Positions 37,748 to 46,513 of a stretch of 60,652 bases of DNA are shown here, piece by piece; positions within the stretch are counted from its first letter, which is position 1; each line of letters begins with the position of its first letter. This DNA comes from Streptomyces sp. ISL-66 (GTDB lineage: Bacteria; Actinomycetota; Actinomycetes; Streptomycetales; Streptomycetaceae), in the NCBI RefSeq assembly GCF_018614135.1, contig NZ_JAGGOW010000177.1:1-60652 (forward strand), in the 5' to 3' direction. The notes below the pieces were generated by a model that saw only the letters and a program-made list of their open reading frames with translations, had not been told where the DNA came from and ran no database searches. The position numbers and the translations under genes are program-made.

Positions 37748-38185
37748 TCACGGCTTCGGTCCCGAATTTCCGGGCTTGTCGCCCTTGGTCGAATCCGGTT
37801 CGACGTAAAGGATCTTGGCCTTCATGTGAGCACGTGCCTGTGCGCCGATCCACACGAGGGTGGTGGCGACGAGCGTGATCGCGAAGGCCTTGGGGTGGAA
37901 CAGCGTCGTGTTCTTGAACACGGCGAGGAAGACGAAGAGCAACAGGATCTGGACCGTGTAGAGCAAGAGCCCCATGGCCTGGAACAGATTCGGCATGGAC
38001 CTCGCCGTGCGCTGCAGTACGAGGAACCCGCCACCCATGAACAGCATCACCACCACCGTCGCGACGAGGGCGCCCACGGCCCCCTTGCCACCGACCGCGA
38101 CACCACTGATGACGGCGGCGATTGCGCCGGCGGCAGCGGTGGGTACGGCGGTTTGCAGAAGGGTTCGGACGTCATCTGACCGCAT
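37748..38185 (-). CDS. atpI: ATP synthase accessory protein I
   Basis: 145-residue membrane protein with four hydrophobic segments, at the head of the atp operon where AtpI/Zn-Mg uptake-like proteins are found. AtpI helps assemble the c ring in other bacteria. The ATG at 38185 has GGAG eight bases upstream; sequence upstream of that in the same frame is not protein-like. A 225-bp gap separates it from atpB. Confidence 0.85.
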   Translation of the reverse strand: MRSDDVRTLLQTAVPTAAAGAIAAVISGVAVGGKGAVGALVATVVVMLFMGGGFLVLQRTARSMPNLFQAMGLLLYTVQILLLFVFLAVFKNTTLFHPKAFAITLVATTLVWIGAQARAHMKAKILYVEPDSTKGDKPGNSGPKP

Positions 38186-38289
38186 GGCGGTTTGCTCCGC
38201 GTGGTGGTGGGGGCAAGGGACTCGTACGGGACGAGCGTAAGCCCGGTCCGAGTGGGAACCTCGGGCCAATGGACCGTCGCACTACGGTC

Positions 38290-38350
38290 CTTCGGCTCTG
38301 TCGCCGGGTTTAGTGAACGGTATCACAAAGTATTTGATGAGAGCTTTACC
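38290..38350 (-). promoter_or_regulatory. A/T-rich probable promoter region of the atp operon
   Basis: The 274-bp region between the WecA-like gene and atpI contains a markedly A/T-rich stretch (GTATCACAAAGTATTTGATG and flanks) about 110-160 bases before the atpI start. I could not assign -10/-35 hexamers with confidence. Confidence 0.35.
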
Positions 38351-38430
38351 TGGTGGGTGTGCTGACTGTCACACATGAGGGCTAACCCGCCCGTGTGTGC
38401 AAGACAGCCAACCCACTTGTCTGGTAAAGG

Positions 38431-38453
38431 GGGTTCATGTCCGACATGAACCC
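38431..38453 (-). terminator. Hairpin after the WecA-like gene
   Basis: GGGTTCATGTC and GACATGAACCC form an 11-bp perfect dyad around one base. On the minus strand it lies six bases beyond the stop at 38460 and is followed by CCCTTTA. Confidence 0.65.
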
Positions 38454-38459
38454 GCGCCA

Positions 38460-39782
38460 TCAGCGCGAGGATCCGGCCTTACGCCGGTCGGGGAAGCGCG
38501 AACGGGGGCCCACCGCGGTCGCCCCGTTGACGCCGGAGACACCGGCCACGATCGGCCGCGCCGGTTCCGGCTCCACCGCGGAGGCGTCCCGCACGGCCGC
38601 TTCGGCCGCCCGCTCCGCGTGCCGGTAGCGCGGCGGGACCAGTCGCTCCGCCCAGCTCGGAGTCCTCGGGGAGAAGCGCGGCAGGAGGAGCAGGAGCAGG
38701 CCGAGCGCGCTCAGCGCCGCGATCGCGAGCACGATCCACATCGAGGTGGAGTGCACCGAGTACGCCACCACGCCGAAGGCGATCAGTCCCGACCAGAAGT
38801 ACATGATCAGCACCGCACGGCTGTGCGAATGCCCGAGCTCCAGCAGTCGGTGGTGCAGGTGCCCGCGGTCCGCGGCGAACGGCGACTGCCCGTTCCAGGT
38901 GCGCCGTACGACGGCCAGGACCAGGTCCGCCATCGGGATCGCGATGATCGTCAGGGGCAGGATCAGCGGGATGAAGACCGGGAGCATCGCCTTCGTCGCG
39001 TTGCGCTCGCCGCCCGCGAAGAGCGCCATCGCGTCCGGGTCCACCTGCCCGCTGATGGAGATGGCGGCGGCGGCCAGCACCAGGCCGATGAGCATCGAGC
39101 CGGAGTCGCCCATGAAGATGCGGGCCGGGTGCATGTTGTGCGGCAGGAAGCCGAGGCACATGCCCATCAGGATCGCGGCGAAGAGGGTGGCGGGCGCCGC
39201 CGCCTCGATGCCGTAGCCGAACCAGATCCGGTACGCGTAGAGGAAGAAGGCGCAGGCCGCGATGCAGACCATGCCGGCGGCGAGGCCGTCGAGGCCGTCC
39301 ACGAAGTTCACCGCGTTGATGGTGATCACGACGAGTGCCACCGTGAGCAGGTTGCCCTGCCACGGGGTGAGGGCGACCGTCCCGATCCACGGGACCGGGA
39401 TCCACAGGATGGTCAGGCCCTGCATGCACATCACGCCGGCGGAGATCATCTGGGCGCCGAGCTTGATCAGGGCGTCCAGCTCGAACTTGTCGTCGAGGAC
39501 GCCGACCAGCCAGATCAGGGCCGCCCCGGACAGCAGGGCCCGCGGCTCGTTCGACAGCTCGAAGACGCCGTTGAGGTTCTGCAGGTGGTCGGCGACCAGC
39601 AGGCCCGCGCACAGTCCGCCGAACATGGCGATGCCGCCGAGTCGCGGAGTCGGCTCCCGGTGCACGTCGCGGGCACGGATCTCCGGCATCGCACCGACCG
39701 CGATCGCGAACTTCCGCACGGGCCCGGTGAGCAGATAGGTCACCGCGACCGTGACGCAAAGCGTCAGCAGATATTCACGCAC
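38460..39782 (-). CDS. Undecaprenyl-phosphate sugar-1-phosphate transferase, WecA/MraY superfamily
   Basis: 440-residue polytopic membrane enzyme (about ten helices) transferring a sugar-1-phosphate, probably GlcNAc-1-phosphate, from UDP-sugar to undecaprenyl phosphate. Signature loops are REPTPRLGGIAMF, GVLDDKFELDALIKL, INAVNFVDGLDGLAAG, ARIFMGDSGSM and the HLHHRLLELGHS loop that typifies WecA/TagO rather than MraY. A ~70-residue cytosolic tail follows. The GTG at 39782 (REYLLTLCVTVAV) is preferred; an in-frame GTG 13 codons upstream is possible. Likely starts synthesis of a cell-wall glycopolymer that the LCP protein at 45.1 kb could attach. Confidence 0.92.
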   Translation of the reverse strand: MREYLLTLCVTVAVTYLLTGPVRKFAIAVGAMPEIRARDVHREPTPRLGGIAMFGGLCAGLLVADHLQNLNGVFELSNEPRALLSGAALIWLVGVLDDKFELDALIKLGAQMISAGVMCMQGLTILWIPVPWIGTVALTPWQGNLLTVALVVITINAVNFVDGLDGLAAGMVCIAACAFFLYAYRIWFGYGIEAAAPATLFAAILMGMCLGFLPHNMHPARIFMGDSGSMLIGLVLAAAAISISGQVDPDAMALFAGGERNATKAMLPVFIPLILPLTIIAIPMADLVLAVVRRTWNGQSPFAADRGHLHHRLLELGHSHSRAVLIMYFWSGLIAFGVVAYSVHSTSMWIVLAIAALSALGLLLLLLPRFSPRTPSWAERLVPPRYRHAERAAEAAVRDASAVEPEPARPIVAGVSGVNGATAVGPRSRFPDRRKAGSSR

Positions 39783-39895
39783 GGGCTGCCCCAGATGTAT
39801 CGCCGGCCATCTCAGCCCCACACACTAGCTGCGAAGTACTCGCTGTCGGGGACGCACGGGGTCCGTATCCCGGTTGCGGTACCTCTCGCTCGTCC

Positions 39896-41131
39896 CTATT
39901 CGTCCCCGTACGGCGGAAAACCGACCACCAGCTCATTGACGTCCCCACGGATCTTCACGGGCTCCCCGCCGCTCAGCGCGGCGGTGAACAGTTCGGCGAT
40001 CCGGCCCATCTGCGCCTCCCCCATCCCCTGCGTGGTCACCGCCGCCGTGCCCAGGCGGATCCCGCGCTGGTCCCCGTACGGAAGGGCGCAGGTGTCCAGC
40101 ACGATCCCGGCGGCGGCGAGCCGGCCGCGCGCGGTCGGGCCGTCGACGCCCAGCGGCGCGGGGTCGGCGGTGATCAGGTGCGTATCGGTCCCCCCGGTCG
40201 TAACGGCGAACCCGCGGGCGGCGAGCGCGTCGGCCAGGGCCCGCGCGTTGGCGACCACGCGGTGGGCGTAGGAGGTGAACCCGGTGCCGGCGGCCTCGCC
40301 GAACGCCACCGCCTTGGCGGCGATGGTGTGCATCTGGGCGCCGCCCTGGGTGAAGGGGAACACCGCCCGGTCGATCCGCTCGGCGAACTCCTCGCCGCAC
40401 AGGATCATCCCGCCGCGGGGACCGCGGAGCACCTTGTGGGTGGTGGCGCACACGATGTCCGCGTACGGCACGGGGCTGGGGGCCGCGCCGCCCGCGACCA
40501 GCCCGATGGGGTGGGCGGCGTCCACGATGAGATGGGCCCCGACCTCGTCGGCGATCTCCCGGAAGGCGGAGTACTCGGGGTGACGGGGGTAGGAGACGGA
40601 ACCGCACACGATGGCCTTGGGCCGGTTCGCGTGCGCGAGCTCCTGCACCTGCTCGTAGTCGATGCGGCCGGTCCGCGCGTCCACGCCGTAGGGCACGAAG
40701 TCGAACCAGCGCCCGGAGAAGTTGGCGGGCGAGCCGTGCGTGAGGTGTCCCCCGGACGGCAGCCCCATGGCCAGCACCGTGTCCCCGGGCCGCAGCAGCG
40801 CGGCGTACGCGGCCAGCACCGCGGCGGAGCCGGAGTGCGGCTGCACGTTGGCGTGCGCGGCCCCGAAGAGCGCGGTGGCCCGCTGCACGGCGATCCGCTC
40901 GGCGAGGTCCGCGTACTCGCAGCCACCGTGGTGGCGGGCGCCGGGGTACCCCTCGGCGTACTTGTTGGCGAGGGTGGAGCCGAGCGCGGTGAGCACGGCG
41001 GGAGAGGTGAAGTTCTCGGCGGCGATCAGCTGCAGGGTCCCGGCCTGTCGCCGCGCCTCACCGGCGAGTACGTCGGCCATCTGCGGGTCCTGCCGGCGCA
41101 GCAGGTCCGTGGGCTCGGTGATGACGCTCAT
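39896..41131 (-). CDS. Serine hydroxymethyltransferase-like PLP enzyme
   Basis: 411-residue fold-type I PLP enzyme of the SHMT family. The PLP lysine is K233 in TTHKVLRGPRGG. The cofactor Asp/His pair is in VDAAHPIGLVAGG, and YAEGYPG at residues 58-64 and the substrate-carboxylate Arg in RLGTAAVTTQG are kept. However, the canonical KRYYGG at the substrate site reads ARHHGG, so both tyrosines (Y64/Y65 in E. coli numbering) are histidines, and other motifs are relaxed. It may be a secondary SHMT or an aldolase-like relative. The second methionine (41131) is chosen as start. It sits between the WecA-like and phosphatase-like genes. Confidence 0.82.
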   Translation of the reverse strand: MSVITEPTDLLRRQDPQMADVLAGEARRQAGTLQLIAAENFTSPAVLTALGSTLANKYAEGYPGARHHGGCEYADLAERIAVQRATALFGAAHANVQPHSGSAAVLAAYAALLRPGDTVLAMGLPSGGHLTHGSPANFSGRWFDFVPYGVDARTGRIDYEQVQELAHANRPKAIVCGSVSYPRHPEYSAFREIADEVGAHLIVDAAHPIGLVAGGAAPSPVPYADIVCATTHKVLRGPRGGMILCGEEFAERIDRAVFPFTQGGAQMHTIAAKAVAFGEAAGTGFTSYAHRVVANARALADALAARGFAVTTGGTDTHLITADPAPLGVDGPTARGRLAAAGIVLDTCALPYGDQRGIRLGTAAVTTQGMGEAQMGRIAELFTAALSGGEPVKIRGDVNELVVGFPPYGDE

Positions 41132-41233
41132 GGCGCGACTCCAGGGGGTACCGGGTACCAGCCACTGTAGGCCGCGGCCGCGCATCGCGCTCAGCGACGG
41201 GGCCGCCTGCCGGCCCGCGCCGCACCGACCGGG

Positions 41234-41866
41234 TCAGCGCGGGGTGGTCACGCCCGTGAGGGCCGTGACCACGGGCTCCAGCGCCTGGTTGATCTCGTCG
41301 CCGATCGAGCGGAAGAAGGTGATCGGGGCCCCGTACGGGTCGTACACCTCGTCCGCGTCGGGCGACGGGGCGAGCAGCCAGCCGCGCAGCGCCGCCGCGG
41401 CCCGGACCAGCGCCCTGGCGCGCTCGACCATCCCGTCCTCCAGCGGAGGCAGCGTCGCCGGGTCTATGGCCCGCACCAGCCGGGTGAACTCCTTCAGCGT
41501 GAAGGTCCGCAGCCCCGCCGAGTGCCCCATCGAGATCACCTGCGCCCGGTGGTCCCGCGTGGCGGTCAGCACCAGGTCCGCCCGTATGACGTGCTCGTCC
41601 AGCAGCTCCCGTCCGGTGAACCCGGTCGCGTCCGCTCCGAAGTCCGCCAGCACCGCTGCCGCGTTGGCCTCCATGGGCGCACCCTCGTGCCCCCACGTGC
41701 CCGCGCTCTCGACGATGAGGTCTCCGGTCACGGGCTCCCCCAGCCGGTGCGACAGCGCATGCCGCGTCAGCCGCTCGGTGATGGGCGAGCGACAGACGTT
41801 GCCGGTGCTGACGTGGAGTATGCGGAAGGAGCCGCTGCTCGCTATGCCACGCCCCTCAGGGCTCAC
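41234..41866 (-). CDS. Low-molecular-weight protein tyrosine phosphatase family protein with altered P-loop
   Basis: 210 residues. The fold signature is clear: RILHVSTGNVCRSP at residues 15-28 and the Asp loop DPYGAPITFF near the C-terminus. In catalytically active family members the P-loop is CxGNxCRS; here the first Cys, the nucleophile, is Ser20 (S-T-G-N-V-C-R). The second Cys (C25) and the Arg (R26) remain. It may therefore be a phospho-binding pseudophosphatase, or use an unusual mechanism. GTG start overlaps the tsaC stop by four bases, so both are translated together. Confidence 0.85.
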   Translation of the reverse strand: MSPEGRGIASSGSFRILHVSTGNVCRSPITERLTRHALSHRLGEPVTGDLIVESAGTWGHEGAPMEANAAAVLADFGADATGFTGRELLDEHVIRADLVLTATRDHRAQVISMGHSAGLRTFTLKEFTRLVRAIDPATLPPLEDGMVERARALVRAAAALRGWLLAPSPDADEVYDPYGAPITFFRSIGDEINQALEPVVTALTGVTTPR

Positions 41867-42510
41867 GGGGCCACCTCGAGGTCGGGTACGACCTCCCGCA
41901 GCTGCTCGGCGGTCAGCGCCCCCGCGCGCAGCAGGACGGGCACCTTCCCGGTGACGTCGACGATCGACGACGGCTGCATGCCCGGAGTCGGTCCGCCGTC
42001 CAGGTACACGGACACGGAGTCGCCCAGCATCTCGCGCGCGGCGTCGCAGTCCTCCGGCGCCGGGTGCCCGGTCAGGTTCGCCGAGGAGACCGCCATCGGG
42101 CCGACCTCGGTCAGCAGCTCGATCGCGACGGGGTGCAGGGGCATGCGTACGGCCACGGTCCCGTTGGTCTCCCCCAGGTCCCAGGCCAGCGACGGCTGGT
42201 GCTTGGCGACGAGGGTCAGCGCGCCCGGCCAGAAGGCGTCGACGAGCTCCCACGCCTGCTCGGAGAAGTCCGTGACCAGCCCGTGGAGGGTGTTCGGGGA
42301 GCCGATGAGGACGGGGGTGGGCATGTTGCGGCCGCGGCCCTTGGCGGCGAGCAGGTCGCCGACGGCCTCGGCACTGAAGGCGTCCGCGCCGATCCCGTAC
42401 AGGGTGTCGGTGGGCAGCACGACGAGCTCGCCGCGGCGCACGGCGGATGCGGCTTCACGCAGGCCCGTCTTGCGGTCCGTCGCGTCGTTGCAGTCGTATC
42501 GCCGGGCCAT
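41863..42510 (-). CDS. L-threonylcarbamoyladenylate synthase (TsaC/YwlC type)
   Basis: 215-residue YrdC-fold enzyme making threonylcarbamoyl-AMP from threonine, bicarbonate and ATP for the t6A37 modification of ANN-decoding tRNAs. GELVVLPTDTLYGIGADAF near residue 27, the KGRGRNMPTPVLIG basic motif and VAVRMPLHP are characteristic. SSANLTGHPAP is the nucleotide-site loop. It lacks the Sua5 C-terminal domain. In an operon with prmC and prfA, as in many actinobacteria. Confidence 0.93.
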   Translation of the reverse strand: MARRYDCNDATDRKTGLREAASAVRRGELVVLPTDTLYGIGADAFSAEAVGDLLAAKGRGRNMPTPVLIGSPNTLHGLVTDFSEQAWELVDAFWPGALTLVAKHQPSLAWDLGETNGTVAVRMPLHPVAIELLTEVGPMAVSSANLTGHPAPEDCDAAREMLGDSVSVYLDGGPTPGMQPSSIVDVTGKVPVLLRAGALTAEQLREVVPDLEVAP

Positions 42511-42568
42511 CAGCGGGCCTCCTCGTGCATCAGGGTGGTGGCGGAAATGCTCTCGCTGGTCACGCCGG

Positions 42569-43414
42569 TCACGGCAGGGCCTTGCGAGCGGTGGCGAAGC
42601 GGGGGCGGTTGTTCAGGTCGGGGTGGTCGGCCGCGTCGGCCCAGCCCCGCTCTTCGGCGAATATCCAGGGAACCTGGCCGCCCTGGGTGTCCGCGTGCTC
42701 GATGACGACGATGCCGCCGGGCCGCAGCAGGCGGTGGGCGGTGCGCTCGATGCCGCGGATGGTGTCGAGGCCGTCCTCGCCGGAGAACAGCGCCATCTCG
42801 GGGTCGTGGTCCCGCGCCTCGGGGGCCACGTACTCCCACTCGGTGAGCGGGATGTACGGCGGGTTGGAAATGACCAGGTCGACCTGGCCGTCCAGCTCCG
42901 GCAGCGCGCTGAGCGCGTCGCCCTGGTGGACGGTGACCCGCGAGCCCTCGGCGTTCTTGCGGGTCCACCGCAGGGCGTCCTCGGACAGCTCCACGGCGTG
43001 CACGCGCGAGCGCGGCACCTCCTGGGCCATGGCGAGCGCGATGGCGCCGGAGCCGGTGCACAGGTCCACGATCAGCGGCTCGACCACGTCCATCGCCCGG
43101 ACGGCCTGTATGGCCCAGTCCACGACCGACTCGGTCTCGGGCCGGGGCACGAAGACCCCGGGCCCCACCTGGAGCTCCAGGTACCGGAAGAAGGCGCGGC
43201 CGGTGATGTGCTGGAGCGGCTCGCGCGCCTCGCGGCGGGCGACGGTCTCCCAGTAGCGGGCGTCGAAGTCGGTGTCCTTGACGTGGTGCAGTTCCCCCCG
43301 CTTGACGCCGTGCACGAAGGCCGCGAGCTCCTCCGCGTCGAAACGCGGTGAGGGCACGCCGGCGGCGGCCAGCCGCTGGGTGGCCTGGGCCACCTCGGCA
43401 AGCAGCAAGTTCAC
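42569..43414 (-). CDS. prmC: Release factor glutamine methyltransferase
   Basis: 281-residue SAM-dependent methyltransferase modifying the GGQ glutamine of release factors. N-terminal helical domain, then VDLCTGSGAIALAMA (SAM site, near residue 115) and the catalytic ISNPPYIPL near 188. GTG start with GGAGGA upstream. It follows prfA by 64 bases, so enzyme and substrate are encoded together. Confidence 0.95.
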   Translation of the reverse strand: MNLLLAEVAQATQRLAAAGVPSPRFDAEELAAFVHGVKRGELHHVKDTDFDARYWETVARREAREPLQHITGRAFFRYLELQVGPGVFVPRPETESVVDWAIQAVRAMDVVEPLIVDLCTGSGAIALAMAQEVPRSRVHAVELSEDALRWTRKNAEGSRVTVHQGDALSALPELDGQVDLVISNPPYIPLTEWEYVAPEARDHDPEMALFSGEDGLDTIRGIERTAHRLLRPGGIVVIEHADTQGGQVPWIFAEERGWADAADHPDLNNRPRFATARKALP

Positions 43415-43478
43415 GCTGGTCCTCCGGGCTGCTGTCGTACGGGGGGTGGTGCGGGGGTATTGCGCGGTGCTGCGGGAC

Positions 43479-44558
43479 TCAGTGCGCGGACGCGAGCTTG
43501 GCGGCGGAGTCCGTGTCGACACAGGCCTGGATGACCGGGTCGAGGTCCCCGTCGAGCACCTGGTCCAAGTTGTACGCCTTGAAGCCCGTCCGGTGGTCCG
43601 AGATCCGGTTTTCCGGGTAGTTGTACGTACGGATCTTCTCGGAGCGGTCCACACTGCGCACCTGGCTGCGGCGCACGTCGGAGGCCTCCTGCTCGGCGGC
43701 TTCCTGGGCGGCGGCCAGCAGGCGCGAGCGCAGGATGCGCATCGCCTGCTCCTTGTTCTGGAGCTGGCTCTTCTCGTTCTGGCAGGAGGCGACCACGCCG
43801 GTCGGGATGTGCGTGATGCGCACGGCCGAGTCGGTGGTGTTGACGGACTGGCCGCCGGGGCCCGAGGAGCGGTACACGTCGATGCGGAGGTCGTTCATGT
43901 TGACCTCGACCTCCACCTCCTCGGCTTCCGGGGTGACGAGCACGCCGGCGGCGGAGGTGTGGATGCGGCCCTGGGACTCGGTGGCCGGAACGCGCTGGAC
44001 GCGGTGCACGCCGCCCTCGTACTTCAGGCGGGCCCAGACGCCCTGGCCGGGCTCGGTGGCCCCGTTGCCGCCCTTGGTGCGGACGGAGACCTGGACGTCC
44101 TTGTAGCCGCCGAGCTCGGACTCGGTGGCGTCGATGATCTCGGTCTTCCAGCCCACGCGCTCGGCGTAGCGCAGGTACATGCGCAGCAGGTCTCCGGCGA
44201 ACAGGGCCGACTCGTCGCCGCCCGCGCCCGCCTTGACCTCGAGGAGCACGTCCTTGTCGTCGCTGGGGTCGCGCGGGACGAGCAGCAGGCGGAGCTTCTC
44301 GGTGAGCTCTTCGCGCTGTGCGATCAGCACCTTGGCCTCGGCCGCGAAGTCCGGGTCGTCGGCCGCGAACTCCTTCGCCGTCTCGATGTCCTCGGCGGTC
44401 TGCTTCCAGGCACGGAAGGTCGCGACGATCGGGGTCAGCTCCGCGTAGCGCTTGTTCAGCTTGCGCGCGTTGGCCTGATCCGAGTGGACCGAAGGGTCGG
44501 CGAGCTTCTTCTCAAGATCGGCGTGCTCGCCGATCAGTTCCTCGACCGCCTCGAACAT
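43479..44558 (-). CDS. prfA: Peptide chain release factor 1
   Basis: 359-residue factor terminating at UAA and UAG. The stop-codon recognition motif PAT is in RVPATESQGR near residue 185 and the peptidyl-hydrolysis GGQ is in SGPGGQSVNTT near 235. Length is standard. It sits between rpmE and prmC; a hairpin after rpmE (44611-44663) suggests partial separation from rpmE. Confidence 0.97.
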   Translation of the reverse strand: MFEAVEELIGEHADLEKKLADPSVHSDQANARKLNKRYAELTPIVATFRAWKQTAEDIETAKEFAADDPDFAAEAKVLIAQREELTEKLRLLLVPRDPSDDKDVLLEVKAGAGGDESALFAGDLLRMYLRYAERVGWKTEIIDATESELGGYKDVQVSVRTKGGNGATEPGQGVWARLKYEGGVHRVQRVPATESQGRIHTSAAGVLVTPEAEEVEVEVNMNDLRIDVYRSSGPGGQSVNTTDSAVRITHIPTGVVASCQNEKSQLQNKEQAMRILRSRLLAAAQEAAEQEASDVRRSQVRSVDRSEKIRTYNYPENRISDHRTGFKAYNLDQVLDGDLDPVIQACVDTDSAAKLASAH

Positions 44559-44610
44559 CGGGGGCTCCTGAAGATGGTGAATGTGAAGAAAAGGGCTGCG
44601 GGACGAGAAA

Positions 44611-44663
44611 GGCGCCGGTCCGGCTGCCCCCGTGGAAACAGGGTGCAGCCGGGGTCCGGCGCC
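44611..44663 (-). terminator. Two-stage hairpin after rpmE
   Basis: Outer stem GGCGCCGG/CCGGCGCC and inner stem CCGGCTGC/GCAGCCGG pair perfectly around a ~17-base loop. It starts ten bases past the rpmE stop. Confidence 0.75.
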
Positions 44664-44672
44664 GGAAGCTCG

Positions 44673-44888
44673 CTACTTCTGTGCAGCCTTGCCGAAGCGG
44701 GCCTCGAAGCGGGCCACGCGGCCACCGGTGTCGAGGATCTTCTGCTTGCCCGTGTAGAACGGGTGGCACTCGGAGCAGACCTCGGCACGAATGTTGCCTT
44801 CGGTCAGGGTGCTACGGGTGGTGAACGACGCGCCACAGGTGCAGCTGACCTGGGTCTCGACGTACTCGGGGTGAACATCGCGCTTCAA
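44673..44888 (-). CDS. rpmE: 50S ribosomal protein L31, zinc-binding form
   Basis: 71 residues. Cysteines C16, C18, C38 and C41 (SCTCGAS and EVCSECHPFYTG) form the zinc ribbon, so this is the zinc-containing C+ paralogue, not the zinc-free version induced by zinc starvation. The C-terminal basic tail contacts the ribosome. Followed by a strong hairpin, so largely monocistronic. Confidence 0.96.
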   Translation of the reverse strand: MKRDVHPEYVETQVSCTCGASFTTRSTLTEGNIRAEVCSECHPFYTGKQKILDTGGRVARFEARFGKAAQK

Positions 44889-45094
44889 GGTGTCTCCTAG
44901 TTCGGGAGGGCGCCGGGTCGCAGGAGCCGAATTGCGCGCTGCGTGAACCGGGGCCGACAGACCAGTCTGCCAGGACCGGGCTGCCTGTCAAAATTCTTCG
45001 GGACGCCTGCTTCAACGAAGGGGGGGCCGGCGTCTATTCCTCACCCTTGCGAGACCCTCCTGAGCCGGGGGTCCAGCGGGCTGCGTCCGTCCGG

Positions 45095-46198
45095 TTACTG
45101 GACGACCGAGCCGGCCGTGCCCTTGTCTCCGGCCGAGTTCGCCGTGGCCTCGGCGGGGATGTCCCGGTCCGCGAGCAGGGCGTCCCAGACCATCTTGGAC
45201 TCCGCGGTGAGCGGGACGACGCGGTTCGGGTCCCGGGTGTCCTCGGTCACCGGCAGGGTGATCATCTGCATGTTCTGCGGGCCGATGCCCTGGAGGCCCT
45301 GGGCGAAGCCCACGAGGGACTTCACGTCACCGAGCGCCTTGTCGGTGGTGAGCGCCTTGGTGGCGGTGTCGGCGAGGTCCAGGAGCCGCTTCGGATGGTC
45401 GAAGACGCCGATGCCGTTGACCTGCTTGATCAGTGCCTTGATGAAGGCCTGCTGCAGCTGTATCCGGCCGAGGTCGCCGCCGTCACCCACGCCGTGGCGG
45501 GTGCGGACCAGGCCGAGGGCCTGCTCGCCGCCGAGCTTGTTGGTGCCGGCCGGCAGGTCGAGGTGGCTGTACGGGTCCTTGATCGGCTTGGTGGTCGTCA
45601 CCTCGACGCCGCCGAGGTTGTCGATGATCTTCTTGAAGCCGGTGAAGTCGACCTCGAGGTAGTGATCCATGCGGATCCCCGACATCTTCTCCACGGTCGC
45701 GACCGCGCAGGCGGCCCCGCCGACGGTGTACGACTCGTTGAACATCCGGCGCGTGCCGCCCGCGTCGGTCTTGCCGTCCGGCATCTTGCAGGCGGGCCGG
45801 GTGACCAGGGTGTCGCGGGGTATCGATATGACGCCGGCCTTGGTGTGGCCCTCGTTGAGGTGCACGATCATGGCGGTGTCGGAGCGGGCGGAGCCGCCGT
45901 CGTCCTGGCCGTACTCGCTGTTGGCGCCGCCGCGGGAGTCGGATCCGAGGACGAGGATGTCCATCGAGCCGTTGTCCACGTTCTGCGGGCGGTCCGTGCC
46001 GAGGGCCGCGTCGATGTCGACGGTCTTCAGGTTCCCGTTGAGCTTGAAGTAGAAGTAGCCGAGCCCCCCTCCGCCCAGCAGGACCACGCCGGCGGCGGTC
46101 CACGCGGCGATGACGACGGCCCTGCGGCGGGTGGCCGGCTTGCGTCGGCGTCGGCCCGCGACGGCCTTTCGACCCCGGCCCCTGCTGTCCTGGCTCAT
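45095..46198 (-). CDS. LytR-CpsA-Psr family cell-wall glycopolymer ligase
   Basis: 367 residues. A basic cytosolic N-terminus (GRRRRKPATRRR), one transmembrane helix at ~28-50, then an extracellular LCP domain with the family's Arg/Asp set: LGSDSRGG, RSDTAMIVHLN, ISIPRDTLV, DFTGFKKIIDNLGGVEV and LVRTRHGVGDGGDLGRI. LCP enzymes transfer lipid-linked teichoic acids or other polymers to peptidoglycan. AGAGGA precedes the ATG at 46198. A 206-bp gap separates it from rpmE. Confidence 0.92.
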   Translation of the reverse strand: MSQDSRGRGRKAVAGRRRRKPATRRRAVVIAAWTAAGVVLLGGGGLGYFYFKLNGNLKTVDIDAALGTDRPQNVDNGSMDILVLGSDSRGGANSEYGQDDGGSARSDTAMIVHLNEGHTKAGVISIPRDTLVTRPACKMPDGKTDAGGTRRMFNESYTVGGAACAVATVEKMSGIRMDHYLEVDFTGFKKIIDNLGGVEVTTTKPIKDPYSHLDLPAGTNKLGGEQALGLVRTRHGVGDGGDLGRIQLQQAFIKALIKQVNGIGVFDHPKRLLDLADTATKALTTDKALGDVKSLVGFAQGLQGIGPQNMQMITLPVTEDTRDPNRVVPLTAESKMVWDALLADRDIPAEATANSAGDKGTAGSVVQ

Positions 46199-46513
46199 GC
46201 TTCCTCTGCCTGCCCGTCCTCGGTTCGGTTCCCCTCGCCCCCTCACACAGACGGCCCGAAGCCTTCAAGGGTTCCACGGTCCGCGGCGCACAGGAACCAT
46301 TGCGAAGAATCGGACCGATGGGGATGAAAAACGCGTAATACCGCCCTTACCTGCGGTTTCCGCGGGAGCACGGGGTGACGCCCCGGCGCCCTGCCGGGTA
46401 CGCGGTGTGAGGGAGGACACGCGGGTACCGCCGCACGCGACCGCCCCCGTCGCGTGCGGCGGGGGCGGTCGTGGTGGTGGAACGCGGCGTCAGGCAGGTG
46501 CCGCGAGGAGACG
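46199..46513. other. 315-bp intergenic region between rho and the LCP gene
   Basis: No gene seen. It holds the hairpins at 46430-46470 next to the rho end and, nearer the LCP gene, an A/T-richer stretch at about 46300-46360 that probably contains the LCP promoter. Confidence 0.6.
46430..46470 (-). terminator. Overlapping alternative hairpins downstream of rho
   Basis: GCCGCACGCGAC/GTCGCGTGCGGC (46430-46460, 12 bp, 7-base loop) and GACCGCCCCC/GGGGGCGGTC (46439-46470, 10 bp) share bases and cannot form together. They lie about 45 bases after the rho stop. Confidence 0.6.
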
